From: Kitasatospora phosalacinea
Lineage (GTDB): Bacteria > Actinomycetota > Actinomycetes > Streptomycetales > Streptomycetaceae
Assembly (NCBI RefSeq): GCF_000716545.1
Contig: NZ_JNWZ01000046.1
Location: forward strand, 1 to 55,678
Length of the DNA: 55,678 nt
Direction: 5' to 3'
The position numbers were made by a program, and so were the translations under genes. This document shows positions 1 to 10,853 of the stretch, piece by piece. The stretch's first letter is position 1. Every line of letters starts with the position of its first letter. Under the pieces are notes generated by a model, which was not told where the DNA came from, searched no databases, and saw only the letters and a program-made list of their open reading frames with translations.

Positions 1-120
1 GACCTCCTCGGCCTTGAGCGCGATGGCCACCATGGCCTTGATCCGCTCGTGCTCCGTCGGGGTCCGCCCGTCGGTGGGGTCGGTGGTCACGTCACCGACG
101 CTGAAGATGCCGAACTGCAC
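1..120 (-). CDS. LLM-class flavin-dependent oxidoreductase (N-terminal fragment)
   Basis: Only the first 40 codons are inside the window; the gene continues past the left edge. The start is GTG at 118-120, with a GAAGGAG ribosome binding site about 9 nt upstream. The protein begins VQFGIFSVGDVTTDPTDGRT and runs on with TPTEHERIKAMVAIALKAEE, which is the usual beta-strand-1 entry into the TIM barrel of luciferase-like monooxygenases that use FMN or F420. The PadR-family regulator lies directly upstream on the same strand with 66 bp between them, so the two genes are probably one unit or regulator and target. The substrate cannot be told from this fragment. Confidence 0.8.
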   Translation of the reverse strand, partial: MQFGIFSVGDVTTDPTDGRTPTEHERIKAMVAIALKAEEV

Positions 121-139
121 CGTTCTCAACTCCTTCGAG

Positions 140-157
140 GTTGATTCAACATTCAAC
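140..157. promoter_or_regulatory. inverted and direct repeat between padR-like gene and oxidoreductase
   Basis: On the + strand this reads GTTGATTCAACATTCAAC. GTTGA-T-TCAAC (140-150) is a perfect 5-1-5 inverted repeat and TTCAAC is repeated directly after it. The block is AT-rich against its surroundings and sits about 20 nt upstream of the oxidoreductase start, downstream of the PadR gene. It is a plausible operator for the adjacent PadR regulator or another regulator of the oxidoreductase; binding is inferred only from position. Confidence 0.4.
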
Positions 158-186
158 CACCCGCGACAACGGCACGCCACCCACCC

Positions 187-759
187 CTATTCCCGGCCTT
201 CCTCCACCGCCTCCCCAGCCCTCCCCGCCGCCCCTTCCACCGTCTCCCCCAGCGCCTCGTCCAGCCAGGCCAGCCAGAACGACTCCAACTGGATGCCGCC
301 GCGCAGCACCAGGTGCTGCAGCCGGTTCTCCCCGGCCGCCGCCTCGGGCGGGAAGTCCCGCCGCTCGATCTCCAGGTACTCCGCGAGCTGCGCCCGGTGC
401 AGCTCGCGGTGCCGGGCCAACTCCTCCTCCAGCCCGCCCAGGCCCAGCACGGCCGCCGCCCGCAGCCGCAGCAGCAGCGCGTCCCGGACGGGCTTCGGGT
501 CCTGCGCCAGGGCGGTCCAGCGGGCCAGCTCCGCCCGCCCGTCCGGCAGCACCTCGTACTCCTTGCGCTGCCCGCGCCCCGCCCCCGGCCCGGACGCCCG
601 GACCAGGCCCTCGCGCTCCAGCCGCCCCAGCTCGCGGTAGATCTGCTGGTGGGTGGCCGACCAGAAGAACCCGATCGACCGGTCGAACCGCCGGGTCAGC
701 TCCAGCCCCGAGGACGGCTTCTCCAGCAGGGCGGTGAGGATCGCGTGCGGCAGTGACAT
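187..759 (-). CDS. PadR-family transcriptional regulator
   Basis: This 190-aa protein starts MSLPHAILTALLEKPSSGLE, the signature opening of the PadR winged helix, which continues with LTRRFDRSIGFFWSATHQQI and YRELGRLEREGLV (recognition helix and wing, about residues 1-85). The C-terminal half is helical and rich in Leu, Glu and Arg, as in the PadR_C/Vir-like dimerisation domain. I chose the ATG at 757-759 because the frame upstream contains no family-like sequence. PadR proteins are usually repressors responding to aromatic or xenobiotic ligands. The flavin oxidoreductase 66 bp downstream on the same strand is the likely target. The ligand is unknown. Confidence 0.88.
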   Translation of the reverse strand: MSLPHAILTALLEKPSSGLELTRRFDRSIGFFWSATHQQIYRELGRLEREGLVRASGPGAGRGQRKEYEVLPDGRAELARWTALAQDPKPVRDALLLRLRAAAVLGLGGLEEELARHRELHRAQLAEYLEIERRDFPPEAAAGENRLQHLVLRGGIQLESFWLAWLDEALGETVEGAAGRAGEAVEEGRE

Positions 760-849
760 GCGGCCGATCGTACGGGCCGGCCGGACGCCCGCGGGGACGC
801 TGACCTGTGACATCGGCTCAGGAGGGCGTCCGCGCACCGGTGTTGCCGA

Positions 850-861
850 CCGACCGGTCGG
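850..861. promoter_or_regulatory. 12-bp perfect palindrome in divergent intergenic region
   Basis: CCGACCGGTCGG is a perfect palindrome lying between the divergently transcribed padR-like gene (start 759) and the secreted S1 protease (start 1034). It is preceded by a further CCGA copy and followed by a short AT-rich stretch (GCTTTTAC at 870-877). It could be an operator for either gene. I cannot assign a regulator. Confidence 0.3.
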
Positions 862-1033
862 GCGGGAAAGCTTTTACGGGGTCTTGCGCAGCCCCGCCGG
901 GCGTCCGCATACTCCCGGATAGCGCCTGTCAGGGTCAGATCAAGCGCCGCGCCACGAGCCGGTGCCGACCACCCCTGCCCGCGCCTCACGGCCCCTACCC
1001 CAGGGCCTCTCCCACTCCCCCAGGAGGAGATCT

Positions 1034-1915
1034 GTGAGGACCACGCGCACCACCCCCGCCCGCACGCGCCGCACCGGCGCCCGCCTGCTCGCCGTCGCCG
1101 CCGCCCTCGCCGCGGCGACCGCCCTCGCGGTGCCCGCCGCCGGGGCCGCCACTCCCGCGCCGGACGCCGCCACCGCCCTGGCCCGGGTCGGCGACTCGGT
1201 GGAACTCAGCGGCGTCAACGGCATCGCCTGGCACACCGACGCCGCCACCGGCAAGGTCGTCGTGACGGCCGACAGCACGGTCACCCCGGCCGCGCTCGCC
1301 CGCCTCACCAAGGCCGCCGGGGCGGACGCCGGCCGCCTGAAGATCGAGCGCACCTCCGGCACCTTCAGCCCCCGCCTGTCCGCGGGCGCGGCGATCTACG
1401 GCGGCGGCTACCGCTGCTCGCTGGGCTTCAACGTGGTCAAGGGCAGCACGTACTACTTCCTCACCGCCGGGCACTGCGGCAACATCGCGAGCACCTGGTA
1501 CACCAACTCCGGCCAGAGCACGGTGGCCGGCACCACCGCGGGCTCCAGCTTCCCCGGCAACGACTACGCCCTGGTCCGCTACACCAACACCTCGCTCAGC
1601 CACCCGGGCGGCTTCACCGCCGCGAACGCGTACGTCGGCGAGGCCGTCAAGCGCACCGGCTCGACCACCGGCACCCACAGCGGCAAGGTCACCGCGCTGA
1701 ACGCCACCGTCCGCTACTCCGACGGCGGCACCGTCAGCGGCCTGATCCAGACCACCGTCTGCGCGGAGGGCGGCGACTCCGGCGGGCCGCTGTACGACGG
1801 CACCAAGGCCCTGGGCCTGACCTCCGGCGGCAGCGGCGACTGCACCTCCGGCGGCACCACCTTCTTCCAGCCCGTCACCGAGGCCCTCTCCGCGTACGGG
1901 GTCTCGCTCTACTGA
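1034..1915 (+). CDS. secreted S1-family (streptogrisin/alpha-lytic-like) serine protease
   Basis: This 293-aa precursor starts at GTG 1034, 6 nt after an AGGAGGA ribosome binding site. Residues 1-39 form a long Arg-rich signal peptide ending AAGA. Residues 40 to about 117 are a short propeptide, and the mature enzyme should begin near [16 protein letters not shown] (about 119). The chymotrypsin-fold triad is visible: His147 in TAGHCG, Asp177 in GNDYALVRY and Ser249 in GGDSGGPL. Cysteine pairs (128/148 and 243/270) match the streptogrisin pattern. The propeptide is much shorter than in alpha-lytic protease and closer to streptogrisin A/B types. It should be an extracellular endopeptidase used in nutrient scavenging. 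The exact specificity (chymotrypsin-like or glutamyl) is not settled by eye. Confidence 0.93.
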   Translation: MRTTRTTPARTRRTGARLLAVAAALAAATALAVPAAGAATPAPDAATALARVGDSVELSGVNGIAWHTDAATGKVVVTADSTVTPAALARLTKAAGADAGRLKIERTSGTFSPRLSAGAAIYGGGYRCSLGFNVVKGSTYYFLTAGHCGNIASTWYTNSGQSTVAGTTAGSSFPGNDYALVRYTNTSLSHPGGFTAANAYVGEAVKRTGSTTGTHSGKVTALNATVRYSDGGTVSGLIQTTVCAEGGDSGGPLYDGTKALGLTSGGSGDCTSGGTTFFQPVTEALSAYGVSLY

Positions 1916-1923
1916 GCACCGCC

Positions 1924-1958
1924 GACGCCCACCGGAGCCCCCGGCCCCGGTGGGCGTC
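1924..1958. terminator. hairpin terminator after S1 protease
   Basis: GACGCCCACCGG (1924-1935) pairs perfectly with CCGGTGGGCGTC (1947-1958) around an 11-nt loop, 9 bp after the protease stop codon. No U-tract follows, which is normal for actinomycete hairpin terminators. It lies between convergent genes and may also serve fadH from the other side. Confidence 0.65.
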
Positions 1959-2121
1959 CGCGCGCCCGGGCTCGCAGGGCCCGTGCCCAGGCCCGTTCCA
2001 CCGCCCTGTCGGCGGCCCGCCGACGCCCCGCGCCGCGGTGCGGACGACGGCCGCCGGACCGGGACGGGGAGGTCGAGGGGCCGCGCCGGTGCCGCACGGC
2101 CCCCTCCCCCGGGGCACGCCG

Positions 2122-4622
<2,501 letters not shown>

Positions 4623-4644
4623 GCGCTCCCCGGCCGCCCGCCCT

Positions 4645-5139
4645 TCACTCCTCGCCGGCCTGCTCCTTGGCGATCCGGACCTGCTCGGCGAACTGCTCGG
4701 CGGAGATCCGCTCCACCGGGGCGCCGTACTTGGCGGCCAGTTCGTCGGCGGGCCCGGTCTCGTGCTCGACCAGGTCGGCCACCAGCAGCGCCCGCCCGTT
4801 GCCGACCCGGGAGGAGAGCACGATCAGCCCGGCGCCGCCGTCGGTCATCTCGCTCTGCTCGGCGGCGTTGCCGATCGCCGCACCCGCGGCGAAGCCCAGC
4901 AGCACGCCGATCGGACCGCCGAGCAGCCCGACCAGGCCGCCGACCAGGCCGGAGCCGACGGTGGGGACGCCGGCGCCGCGGATGTGGCTCTCCGGGATGT
5001 CGACGATGCCCTCGGCGTCCCGCTCCAGCACCGCGACCTGCCGCAGCCCGGGCAGGTGCATCGCGTCCTCGTAGGCCCGGCGGCAGTCCGCCGGATCGGT
5101 GAAGCCGAGCAGCAGCACGTTGTGGTGGTGGTCGCTCAT
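4645..5139 (-). CDS. DUF1269-like protein with glycine-rich membrane segment
   Basis: The 164-aa product begins MSDHHHNVLLLGFTDPADC and has the fold seen in DUF1269 and general-stress 17M-like proteins: an N-terminal alpha/beta module (residues 1-55), a glycine-rich hydrophobic stretch (GSGLVGGLVGLLGGPIGVLL at about 62-81, continuing to AAIGNA) able to insert in membranes, then a second alpha/beta module ending with acidic residues. I chose the ATG at 5137-5139. Long in-frame extensions upstream lack family similarity. It is divergent from the YchJ-type gene across 178 bp. The function of the family is not established; association with stress responses is commonly noted. Confidence 0.75.
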   Translation of the reverse strand: MSDHHHNVLLLGFTDPADCRRAYEDAMHLPGLRQVAVLERDAEGIVDIPESHIRGAGVPTVGSGLVGGLVGLLGGPIGVLLGFAAGAAIGNAAEQSEMTDGGAGLIVLSSRVGNGRALLVADLVEHETGPADELAAKYGAPVERISAEQFAEQVRIAKEQAGEE

Positions 5140-5304
5140 CGCGGTTCCCTTCGCCCTCGCCGACGGTCGTCCTCTCCGCTGCCGCGCCGGGGCGCGGCAC
5201 CCGCACCATCCTGCCCGCGCCGCGCGGAGCCATGCCCGCGCCACACCGGGACGAAGCGGGAAGAAGTCGACAATCACACCGCCCGGACGGGGCCCGGTCC
5301 GCGC

Positions 5305-5317
5305 GATAATGGACCAC
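5305..5317 (+). promoter_or_regulatory. -10 box of a probable leaderless promoter for the YchJ-like gene
   Basis: GATAAT (5305-5310) is a near-ideal -10 sequence ending 7 nt before the ATG at 5318, with no Shine-Dalgarno. This decides the start in favour of 5318 over the in-frame ATG at 5309, which would fall upstream of the expected transcription start. Confidence 0.5.
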
Positions 5318-5731
5318 ATGGCCCGCCGACGCACCCCCTCCCCCGCCGCCCCGACCGACTGCCCCTGCGGCCGACCCGCCCCGTACGCCGAGTGCTGCGG
5401 CCGGCTGCACCGCGGCGAGGCCGCGGCGAGCAGCGCCGAGCAGTTGATGCGCTCCCGGTTCAGCGCCTTCGCGGTCCGCGACGAGCCGTACCTGCTGCGC
5501 TCCTGGCACCCGGACACCCGGCCCGCCGCGATCGACTTCGACCCCTCGCTGCGCTGGGAGCGCCTGGAGGTCCTGGGCTCCACCGAGGGCGGCCCGTTCC
5601 ACACCGAGGGCACCGTCGAGTTCCGCGCCCACTACCTGGAGGGCGGCCGGTCCGACGCGCTGCACGAGCGCAGCCGCTTCGTCCGCCACCAGGGCGAGTG
5701 GGTCTACCTGGACGGCGACGTCGGGGCCTGA
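5318..5731 (+). CDS. YchJ/UPF0225-family protein (SEC-C-type zinc motif)
   Basis: This 137-aa protein begins with a metal-binding motif CPCGRPAPYAECCGRLHRGE (residues 14-33), the SEC-C-like Cys cluster of the YchJ family. The conserved middle block SSAEQLMRSRFSAFAVRDEPYLLRSW follows, and the C-terminal half has the NTF2-like features VEFRAHYL and WVYLDGD. Length and order match UPF0225 proteins. The family is probably zinc binding but has no firmly assigned reaction. The gene converges on the GNAT gene and the two stop codons sit in the two arms of one TGACG-N3-CGTCA palindrome. Confidence 0.85.
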   Translation: MARRRTPSPAAPTDCPCGRPAPYAECCGRLHRGEAAASSAEQLMRSRFSAFAVRDEPYLLRSWHPDTRPAAIDFDPSLRWERLEVLGSTEGGPFHTEGTVEFRAHYLEGGRSDALHERSRFVRHQGEWVYLDGDVGA

Positions 5732-5741
5732 CGCCCCGTCA
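5729..5741. repeat. TGACG-N3-CGTCA palindrome, copy 1 (spacer CCC)
   Basis: TGACGCCCCGTCA. The left TGA is the stop codon of the YchJ-like gene; the right TCA is the stop codon, on the other strand, of the convergent GNAT gene. One of six perfect copies in the window. Confidence 0.6.
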
Positions 5742-6770
5742 ACCGTCCCGGCGCAGGCGGTGCTTGAGCGAGAGCAGCGCACCGCCCGGGCCGCGCGGCA
5801 GCAGCCAGCCGGTGTCGGTGCGGTCGATCGCGCCGAACCGGTACTTGTACGGCTCGCGGCCGCGCAGGAAGTCGAAGGTCCGCACGCCCTCGGCGGCGCA
5901 GTTGCGGATCGCCGCGTCGACCAGCGCGGTGCCCAGCGACTCGGCGGCCCAGCGCGGGTCCCAGCCGGTCTGGTAGTAGGCGAACCGGTCGGCCCACCGG
6001 AAGCCGTACAGCACGCCCACCAACTCCTCGCCGTGGCGGGCGAGCTGGAAGGCCGGGCCGCGGCCGGGCGCGGCGCCCCGGACCAGCAGCCGGTGCGGCG
6101 GCAGCCGGTCGGCGGTGAAGCTGCCGGCCCCGTCGGCGACGGCCTCGCGGCGCAGCCGGTGCAGCCGGTGCAGGTCGTCCAGCAGGGCCGGGTCGGCGGC
6201 GCCGGGCGGCAGCCAGTGGAAGCTGACGCCGGCGGCGGCGAGGCGGCGGCGGGCGCGCCGGTTGGCGGCCCGGAAGTCCCGGGAGCCGAGCCGGTCGGGG
6301 CCGTCCGCGAGGTCGGCGCGCGGGCAGGCGGAGCGGGTGACGGGGCGGGCACCGGGCGGCAGCAGGCCGGTGTGGGCGGCGTCCAGTTCGGGCAGCCACA
6401 GGGTGGTGCGGCGGGAGCGTTCGGCCAGCCACGCGGCGACTTCGGCGCGCCGGTGCGGGCGGACGGCGGGCCCGCAGTGGTCGGCGGCGCCCGGGCCGGT
6501 GCCGAGCAGGGTGAGCGCGGGCACCTCGACGGGCAGCTTGCGGTGCGCGCGCAGCCGGGTGGCGGCGAGCGGCAGCACCGCTTCGGCCCGGCCGTCCGGG
6601 CCGCGCCACACCGCGATCTCGCCGCCTCGTCCGGCGCCCAGGGTGCGCCACCAGGCGAGCACCCAGTCCGGCCCGGCGAACCACGATCCTTCCGGATCCT
6701 GGTCGATCAACTCCCGCCAGTCGTGCACGAGTTCGCCGTCCAGCTCGGGCGTGCGGTGGATCTCCGGCAC
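5739..6770 (-). CDS. GNAT/CelD-BcsL-like N-acyltransferase
   Basis: The 343-aa protein contains two tandem GNAT-like halves as in the CelD/BcsL and FemAB-like acetyltransferases. An N-terminal substrate half (DPEGSWFAGPDWVLAWWRTL, typical of this family) is followed by RDFRAANRRARRRLAAAGV and a C-terminal acyl-CoA half with LVGVLYGFRWADRFAYYQTG and SLGTALVDAAIRNCAAEG. Proteins of this group are found with polysaccharide and cellulose-like exopolymer genes and are thought to acylate sugars or add amino acids. The polysaccharide deacetylase gene ends 22 bp upstream on the same strand, so the two probably form an operon for cell-envelope or capsular glycan modification. The substrate is unknown. 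Confidence 0.83.
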   Translation of the reverse strand: MPEIHRTPELDGELVHDWRELIDQDPEGSWFAGPDWVLAWWRTLGAGRGGEIAVWRGPDGRAEAVLPLAATRLRAHRKLPVEVPALTLLGTGPGAADHCGPAVRPHRRAEVAAWLAERSRRTTLWLPELDAAHTGLLPPGARPVTRSACPRADLADGPDRLGSRDFRAANRRARRRLAAAGVSFHWLPPGAADPALLDDLHRLHRLRREAVADGAGSFTADRLPPHRLLVRGAAPGRGPAFQLARHGEELVGVLYGFRWADRFAYYQTGWDPRWAAESLGTALVDAAIRNCAAEGVRTFDFLRGREPYKYRFGAIDRTDTGWLLPRGPGGALLSLKHRLRRDG

Positions 6771-6792
6771 CGGTCCCCCTCCTTCGTGACGC

Positions 6793-7725
6793 TCAACGGC
6801 CGCCGCGCAGCCGGTGCACGGCCGGGTGCAGGCCGGACAGGATGGTGTCGAAACGGTCCCGTCCGGTGTGCGAGTTGACCCGCAGCCGGCTGATCCGCAG
6901 CCGGTGCGCCGGGGCCAGTTCGGCGTGCCGGTGGTCGAACAGGAAACCCGTACGGTACCCGAGGGTGCGCAGCACCCGGTCGGCGCGCGGGTCGTAGTTG
7001 CCGTTGGGGTAGGCGAAGCTGGTCGGTGGACAGCCCATCCACCGGGTCAGCTTGTCGTGGGCGGCGAGGAGTTGGGCGTCGATGTCGGCGTCGTCGCAGC
7101 GGTCGAGGCAGGGGTGGGAGGCGGTGTGGTTGCCGATCGCCAGCCCGGCGTCGGCCAGGGCGTGCAGGTCGTCGCGGCTCAACTGCCGCTGCCGGGGCGC
7201 CTGCCGGGTGGCGGTGGCGCGCAACTCGGCCAGGGCGCTGCGGCGTTCGGCGTCGGGCAGCGCCTTGAGCCGGCGGACGGCGGCGGACGGGTCCAGCCCG
7301 GGCAGCGCGTCGGCCCGGCCGCCGTGGGCGACCAGGTGGGCGGCCTCGGTCCACCAGTACGGCTGGTCGCCGCCGACCAGGTCGGTGATCACGTAGGCGG
7401 CGGCGGGGACGCCGAGCCGGGCCAGGACGGGCAGCGCCTCGGTGAGCACGGTGCGGTCGCCGTCGTCGAAGGTGACCAGCACGCTGCGGTCGGGCAGCGG
7501 GCGGCGGTGCTCGGCGGCCCGGGCGACCTCGTCGACCCCGACCGGGCGGGCGGTGCGGGCCAGCCGCTCCATCTGGGCCCGGAAGGCGGCCGGGTCGTCG
7601 ATGCCGTGGTAGGCGAGCACGGCGAGGCGGCGGGCGGCGTGGGCCCGGAAGACCGGCTGGAGCGGGGAGCGGCGCAGCAGCGCGTCGAGGCCCCGCCGCC
7701 CGGCGGCGCGGTCCGTGGTCGGCAT
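6793..7725 (-). CDS. polysaccharide deacetylase (NodB homology, CE4)
   Basis: This 310-aa protein carries the NodB motifs. VLAYHGIDD lies in the first strand, LVTFDDGD supplies the catalytic base and metal aspartates, and IGNHTASHPCLD supplies the two metal histidines (H-x3-H). FAYPNGNYDPRADRVLRTLG is the conserved third block. CE4 enzymes remove N- or O-acetyl groups from chitin-like, peptidoglycan or exopolysaccharide substrates. There is no obvious N-terminal signal peptide (MPTTDRAAGRRGLDALLRRS), which is unusual for a wall-active enzyme and points to action on a cytoplasmic precursor or lipid-linked glycan. It is the first gene of a probable operon with the downstream GNAT-like gene. Confidence 0.88.
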   Translation of the reverse strand: MPTTDRAAGRRGLDALLRRSPLQPVFRAHAARRLAVLAYHGIDDPAAFRAQMERLARTARPVGVDEVARAAEHRRPLPDRSVLVTFDDGDRTVLTEALPVLARLGVPAAAYVITDLVGGDQPYWWTEAAHLVAHGGRADALPGLDPSAAVRRLKALPDAERRSALAELRATATRQAPRQRQLSRDDLHALADAGLAIGNHTASHPCLDRCDDADIDAQLLAAHDKLTRWMGCPPTSFAYPNGNYDPRADRVLRTLGYRTGFLFDHRHAELAPAHRLRISRLRVNSHTGRDRFDTILSGLHPAVHRLRGGR

Positions 7726-7971
7726 GGCCTGTCCCCCCGTGGCACGTGCGCGGGCACCCCGGGCGGTCGGCCCGGGGTGCCCGCTGGAGCATGTCGGTCA
7801 TCAGAGTCCCATGGGCTGGTAATGCCTGTCCCAAGTTCCTGGAAGCCGGCTGGGAACCGGCCGTGCACCGCCTCAGCCACCTGTCCGGATCACCCCGTTC
7901 AGCGGCCTATATCAAGCATTGGCATAGTTCGGGGGGACTGCTGCCCGTCCGCCCATGGGAGTGCCCTCACG

Positions 7972-10461
7972 ATGACCGTGCCCGGCTTCGGCTCTTTCGG
8001 CTCCGACGACGCCTTCTCCGAACTGCTCAACCGCTTCTTCGGCCTCAACCCGGCCGCCTCCCCGCCCGCCGTGCAGCGCGTCCCGATCGGGCGGCTGCTG
8101 ACCGAGTCCGCCCGCGACCTGATCGCCCGCGCCGAGCTGCGCGCCCAGGAGGACGGCAGCACCGACCTGGACACCCCGCACCTGCTGTGGGCCGCCACCC
8201 GGGTCGACCCGTCCCGGAGCCTGCTCGCCCAGGCCGGCGCCGACCCGGACGGGCTGGCCGCCGCCCTGGAGCGCAGCCTGCCGGCCGGCGCCGCCGACCC
8301 GTCCGTGGACCCGGGCCTCACCCCGGCCGCCAAGCGCGTCCTGATCGGCGCGCACGCCCGCTCGCAGGCCGCCGGCGTCTCCTACATCGGCCCCGAGCAC
8401 ATCCTGGCCGCCCTGCTGGACGACCCCGACTCGGCGACCGGCCGCCTGCTCGGCGCCCAGGGCGCCGACCCCTCCCGGCTGCAGCGCGGCGCCGAGGCCG
8501 CCGCCCGGGGCGAGCGGGCGCCCGCGAAGGCCGAGAGCAGGACCCCGACCCTGGACGAGTACGGCCGCGACCTCACCGCGGACGCCAAGCTCGGCAAGCT
8601 GGACCCGGTGGTCGGCCGGGCCGAGGAGATCGAGCAGACCGTCGAGATCCTCTCCCGGCGCTCCAAGAACAACCCGGTGCTGATCGGCGAGCCCGGCGTC
8701 GGCAAGACCGCCATCGTGGAGGGCCTGGCCCAGCGGATCGTCTCCGGCGACGTGCCCTCCACCCTGAAGGACCGGCGGGTGGTCTCGCTCGACCTGTCCG
8801 GGCTGGTCGCCGGCTCCAAGTACCGGGGCGAGTTCGAGGAGCGGCTGAAGAACGTCATCGACGAGGTCCGCGAGGCCGCCGACTCGACCGTCCTGTTCAT
8901 CGACGAGCTGCACACCGTGGTCGGCGCGGGCGCCGGCGGCGAGGGCGCGATGGACGCCGGCAACATGCTCAAGCCCGCGCTGGCCCGCGGCGAGCTGCAC
9001 GTCATCGGCGCCACCACCATCGACGAGTACCGCAAGCACATCGAGAAGGACCCGGCACTGGAGCGCCGCTTCCAGCCGGTGCTGATCCCCGAGCCCTCGG
9101 TCGAGGAGACCGTGCAGATCCTGGAGGGCCTGCGCGACTCCTACGAGGCGCACCACCAGGTCCGCTTCACCGACGAGGCGCTGCGCGCCGCCGCCGACCT
9201 CTCCGACCGGTACGTCTCCGACCGCTTCCTGCCCGACAAGGCCATCGACCTGGTCGACCAGGCCGGCGCGCGGGTCCGGCTGCGCGGCCTGGGCCGCTCC
9301 ACCGAGGTGATCGGCCGCGAGGACGAGCTCGCCAAGCTGCGCCGCGAGAAGGACGAGGCGGTGGCCGCCGAGGACTTCTCCCGGGCCTCCGAGCTGAAGT
9401 CCCGGATCGCCGACCTGGAGGCGCGGACCGCCGAGGTCGAGGAGCGCCGCGAGGGCGTGGTCTCGGTGACCGTCGACGACATCGCCGACGTGCTGTCCCG
9501 GCAGACCGGCATCCCGGTCTCCCAGCTCACCGAGGACGAGAAGGCCCGGCTGCTGAAGCTGGAGGACGAGCTGCACGACCGGGTGATCGGCCAGGACAGG
9601 GCCGTGGTCGCGGTCTCCGAGGCGGTGCGCCGCAGCCGGGCCGGCATGGCCGACCCGGACCGGCCGGTCGGCTCCTTCCTGTTCCTGGGCCCGACCGGCG
9701 TCGGCAAGACCGAACTCGCCAAGGCCCTGGCCGAGTTGATCTTCGGGGACGAGGACCGGCTGGTCCGCTTCGACATGAGCGAGTTCCAGGAGAAGCACAC
9801 CGTCTCCCGCCTGGTCGGCGCCCCGCCCGGGTACGTCGGCTACGACGAGGCCGGGCAGCTCACCGAGGCGGTGCGCCGCCGCCCGTACAGCGTGCTGCTG
9901 TTCGACGAGATCGAGAAGGCCCACCCGGACGTCTTCAACGCGCTGCTGCAGGTCCTCGACGACGGGCGCCTGACCGACGCGCAGGGGCGCACCGTCGACT
10001 TCCGCAACACCGTGGTCATCATGACCTCCAACATCGGCTCGCAGCTGATCCTGGCCCACAAGGGCGAGACCGAGGAGATCCGCGACCGGCTGATGGAGGA
10101 GCTGCGCGGGCGCTTCCTGCCCGAGTTCCTCAACCGGATCGACGACATCATCGTCTTCGACGCGCTGGACGCCGAGGACCTGCTGCGGATCGTCGACCTG
10201 ATGCTCGCCAACTCCGAACGCCGGGTCAGGGCGCAGGGGATGGAGCTGGAGGTGACCGCCGCCGCCAAGGACTGGCTGGTCGACCGGGGCCACCAGCCCG
10301 AGTTCGGCGCCCGCCCGCTGCGCCGCACCATCCAGACCCAGCTCGACAACCGCCTCGCCACCATGCTGCTCGGCGGCGACCTGCGCCCCGGCGACACCAT
10401 CGTCGCCGACGCGAAGGACGGCGAACTGGTCTGCTCGATCGGCAGCCCGCAACCCTCCTGA
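7972..10461 (+). CDS. ClpC/ClpB-like ATP-dependent chaperone ATPase (two AAA+ modules)
   Basis: The 829-aa protein has an unusual glycine/phenylalanine-rich N-terminus (FGSFGSDD...NRFFGLNP), then a Clp N repeat (about residues 40-180). AAA+ module 1 has GEPGVGKT at 239-246 and LFIDE at 308-312. A short middle region carries a UVR-like motif ([17 protein letters not shown], about 467-483). AAA+ module 2 has GPTGVGKT at 573-580 and [10 protein letters not shown]. There is no long ClpB coiled-coil M domain. The loop that carries the ClpP-binding IGF/LGF tripeptide in ClpA, ClpC and ClpX is short ([13 protein letters not shown]). It is therefore likely a ClpP-independent unfoldase or disaggregase, though annotation pipelines would call it a Clp protease ATP-binding subunit. 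ATG at 7972 gives the family-typical start. A strong hairpin terminator follows. Confidence 0.9.
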   Translation: MTVPGFGSFGSDDAFSELLNRFFGLNPAASPPAVQRVPIGRLLTESARDLIARAELRAQEDGSTDLDTPHLLWAATRVDPSRSLLAQAGADPDGLAAALERSLPAGAADPSVDPGLTPAAKRVLIGAHARSQAAGVSYIGPEHILAALLDDPDSATGRLLGAQGADPSRLQRGAEAAARGERAPAKAESRTPTLDEYGRDLTADAKLGKLDPVVGRAEEIEQTVEILSRRSKNNPVLIGEPGVGKTAIVEGLAQRIVSGDVPSTLKDRRVVSLDLSGLVAGSKYRGEFEERLKNVIDEVREAADSTVLFIDELHTVVGAGAGGEGAMDAGNMLKPALARGELHVIGATTIDEYRKHIEKDPALERRFQPVLIPEPSVEETVQILEGLRDSYEAHHQVRFTDEALRAAADLSDRYVSDRFLPDKAIDLVDQAGARVRLRGLGRSTEVIGREDELAKLRREKDEAVAAEDFSRASELKSRIADLEARTAEVEERREGVVSVTVDDIADVLSRQTGIPVSQLTEDEKARLLKLEDELHDRVIGQDRAVVAVSEAVRRSRAGMADPDRPVGSFLFLGPTGVGKTELAKALAELIFGDEDRLVRFDMSEFQEKHTVSRLVGAPPGYVGYDEAGQLTEAVRRRPYSVLLFDEIEKAHPDVFNALLQVLDDGRLTDAQGRTVDFRNTVVIMTSNIGSQLILAHKGETEEIRDRLMEELRGRFLPEFLNRIDDIIVFDALDAEDLLRIVDLMLANSERRVRAQGMELEVTAAAKDWLVDRGHQPEFGARPLRRTIQTQLDNRLATMLLGGDLRPGDTIVADAKDGELVCSIGSPQPS

Positions 10462-10470
10462 CCCCTCCCC

Positions 10471-10508
10471 GGAGCCCCGTCGGCCGGCACCCCCGCCGAC
10501 GGGGCTCC
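10471..10508. terminator. 14-bp perfect stem terminator after the Clp-like gene
   Basis: GGAGCCCCGTCGGC (10471-10484) and GCCGACGGGGCTCC (10495-10508) pair perfectly around a 10-nt loop, 9 bp after the Clp-like stop codon. Confidence 0.8.
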
Positions 10509-10548
10509 GGCACGTCCGCCGACAGTGCCGCGTGGCACCCTACGGGGC

Positions 10549-10770
10549 ATGGACATCACCGCCGGGCCCACGAGTCGGGACGCCTGCGCCGCACTCTTCG
10601 ACTCCCGCGCCCTGCCCGTCCCCCGCTACGAGAACCTCTGCGACGAGACGTACGACGTCCGCTCCGGCTCCCTGACCGGCCCCGCCCCCGCCCCGCCCCG
10701 CGCCCCGGGCGTCCACGGCGACCGCCCGTACGAGCACCTGGCGGCGGAGCGCTCCGTGCTGCGGGCCTGA
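10549..10770 (+). CDS. small hypothetical protein (73 aa)
   Basis: The frame starts at ATG 10549 and encodes a 73-aa protein (MDITAGPTSRDACAALFDSR, then VPRYENLCDETYDVRSGSLT, ending EHLAAERSVLRA). It lies between the Clp-gene terminator and the next gene. I do not recognise a family. Residue composition (Tyr, Asn, Glu, Asp, with little Pro/Arg runaway in the first half) is more protein-like than most shadow frames in this sequence, but there is no Shine-Dalgarno and no good -10 box at leaderless spacing. It may be a species-specific small protein or not a gene at all. Confidence 0.35.
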   Translation: MDITAGPTSRDACAALFDSRALPVPRYENLCDETYDVRSGSLTGPAPAPPRAPGVHGDRPYEHLAAERSVLRA

Positions 10771-10853
10771 GGCCCGTCCCCGAAGGCCTCGGAGACATCA
10801 AGGAACCACCGCCTTCCGTCCGGTCGGCGGCTCACAGAAATCGGGTGCGACCC

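Noticed and set aside
6814..7971. N-terminal extension of the Clp-like frame across the deacetylase gene
   Set aside because: The extension is antisense to the deacetylase and has Gly/Gln/Val-rich shadow composition. The family-typical start is ATG 7972.
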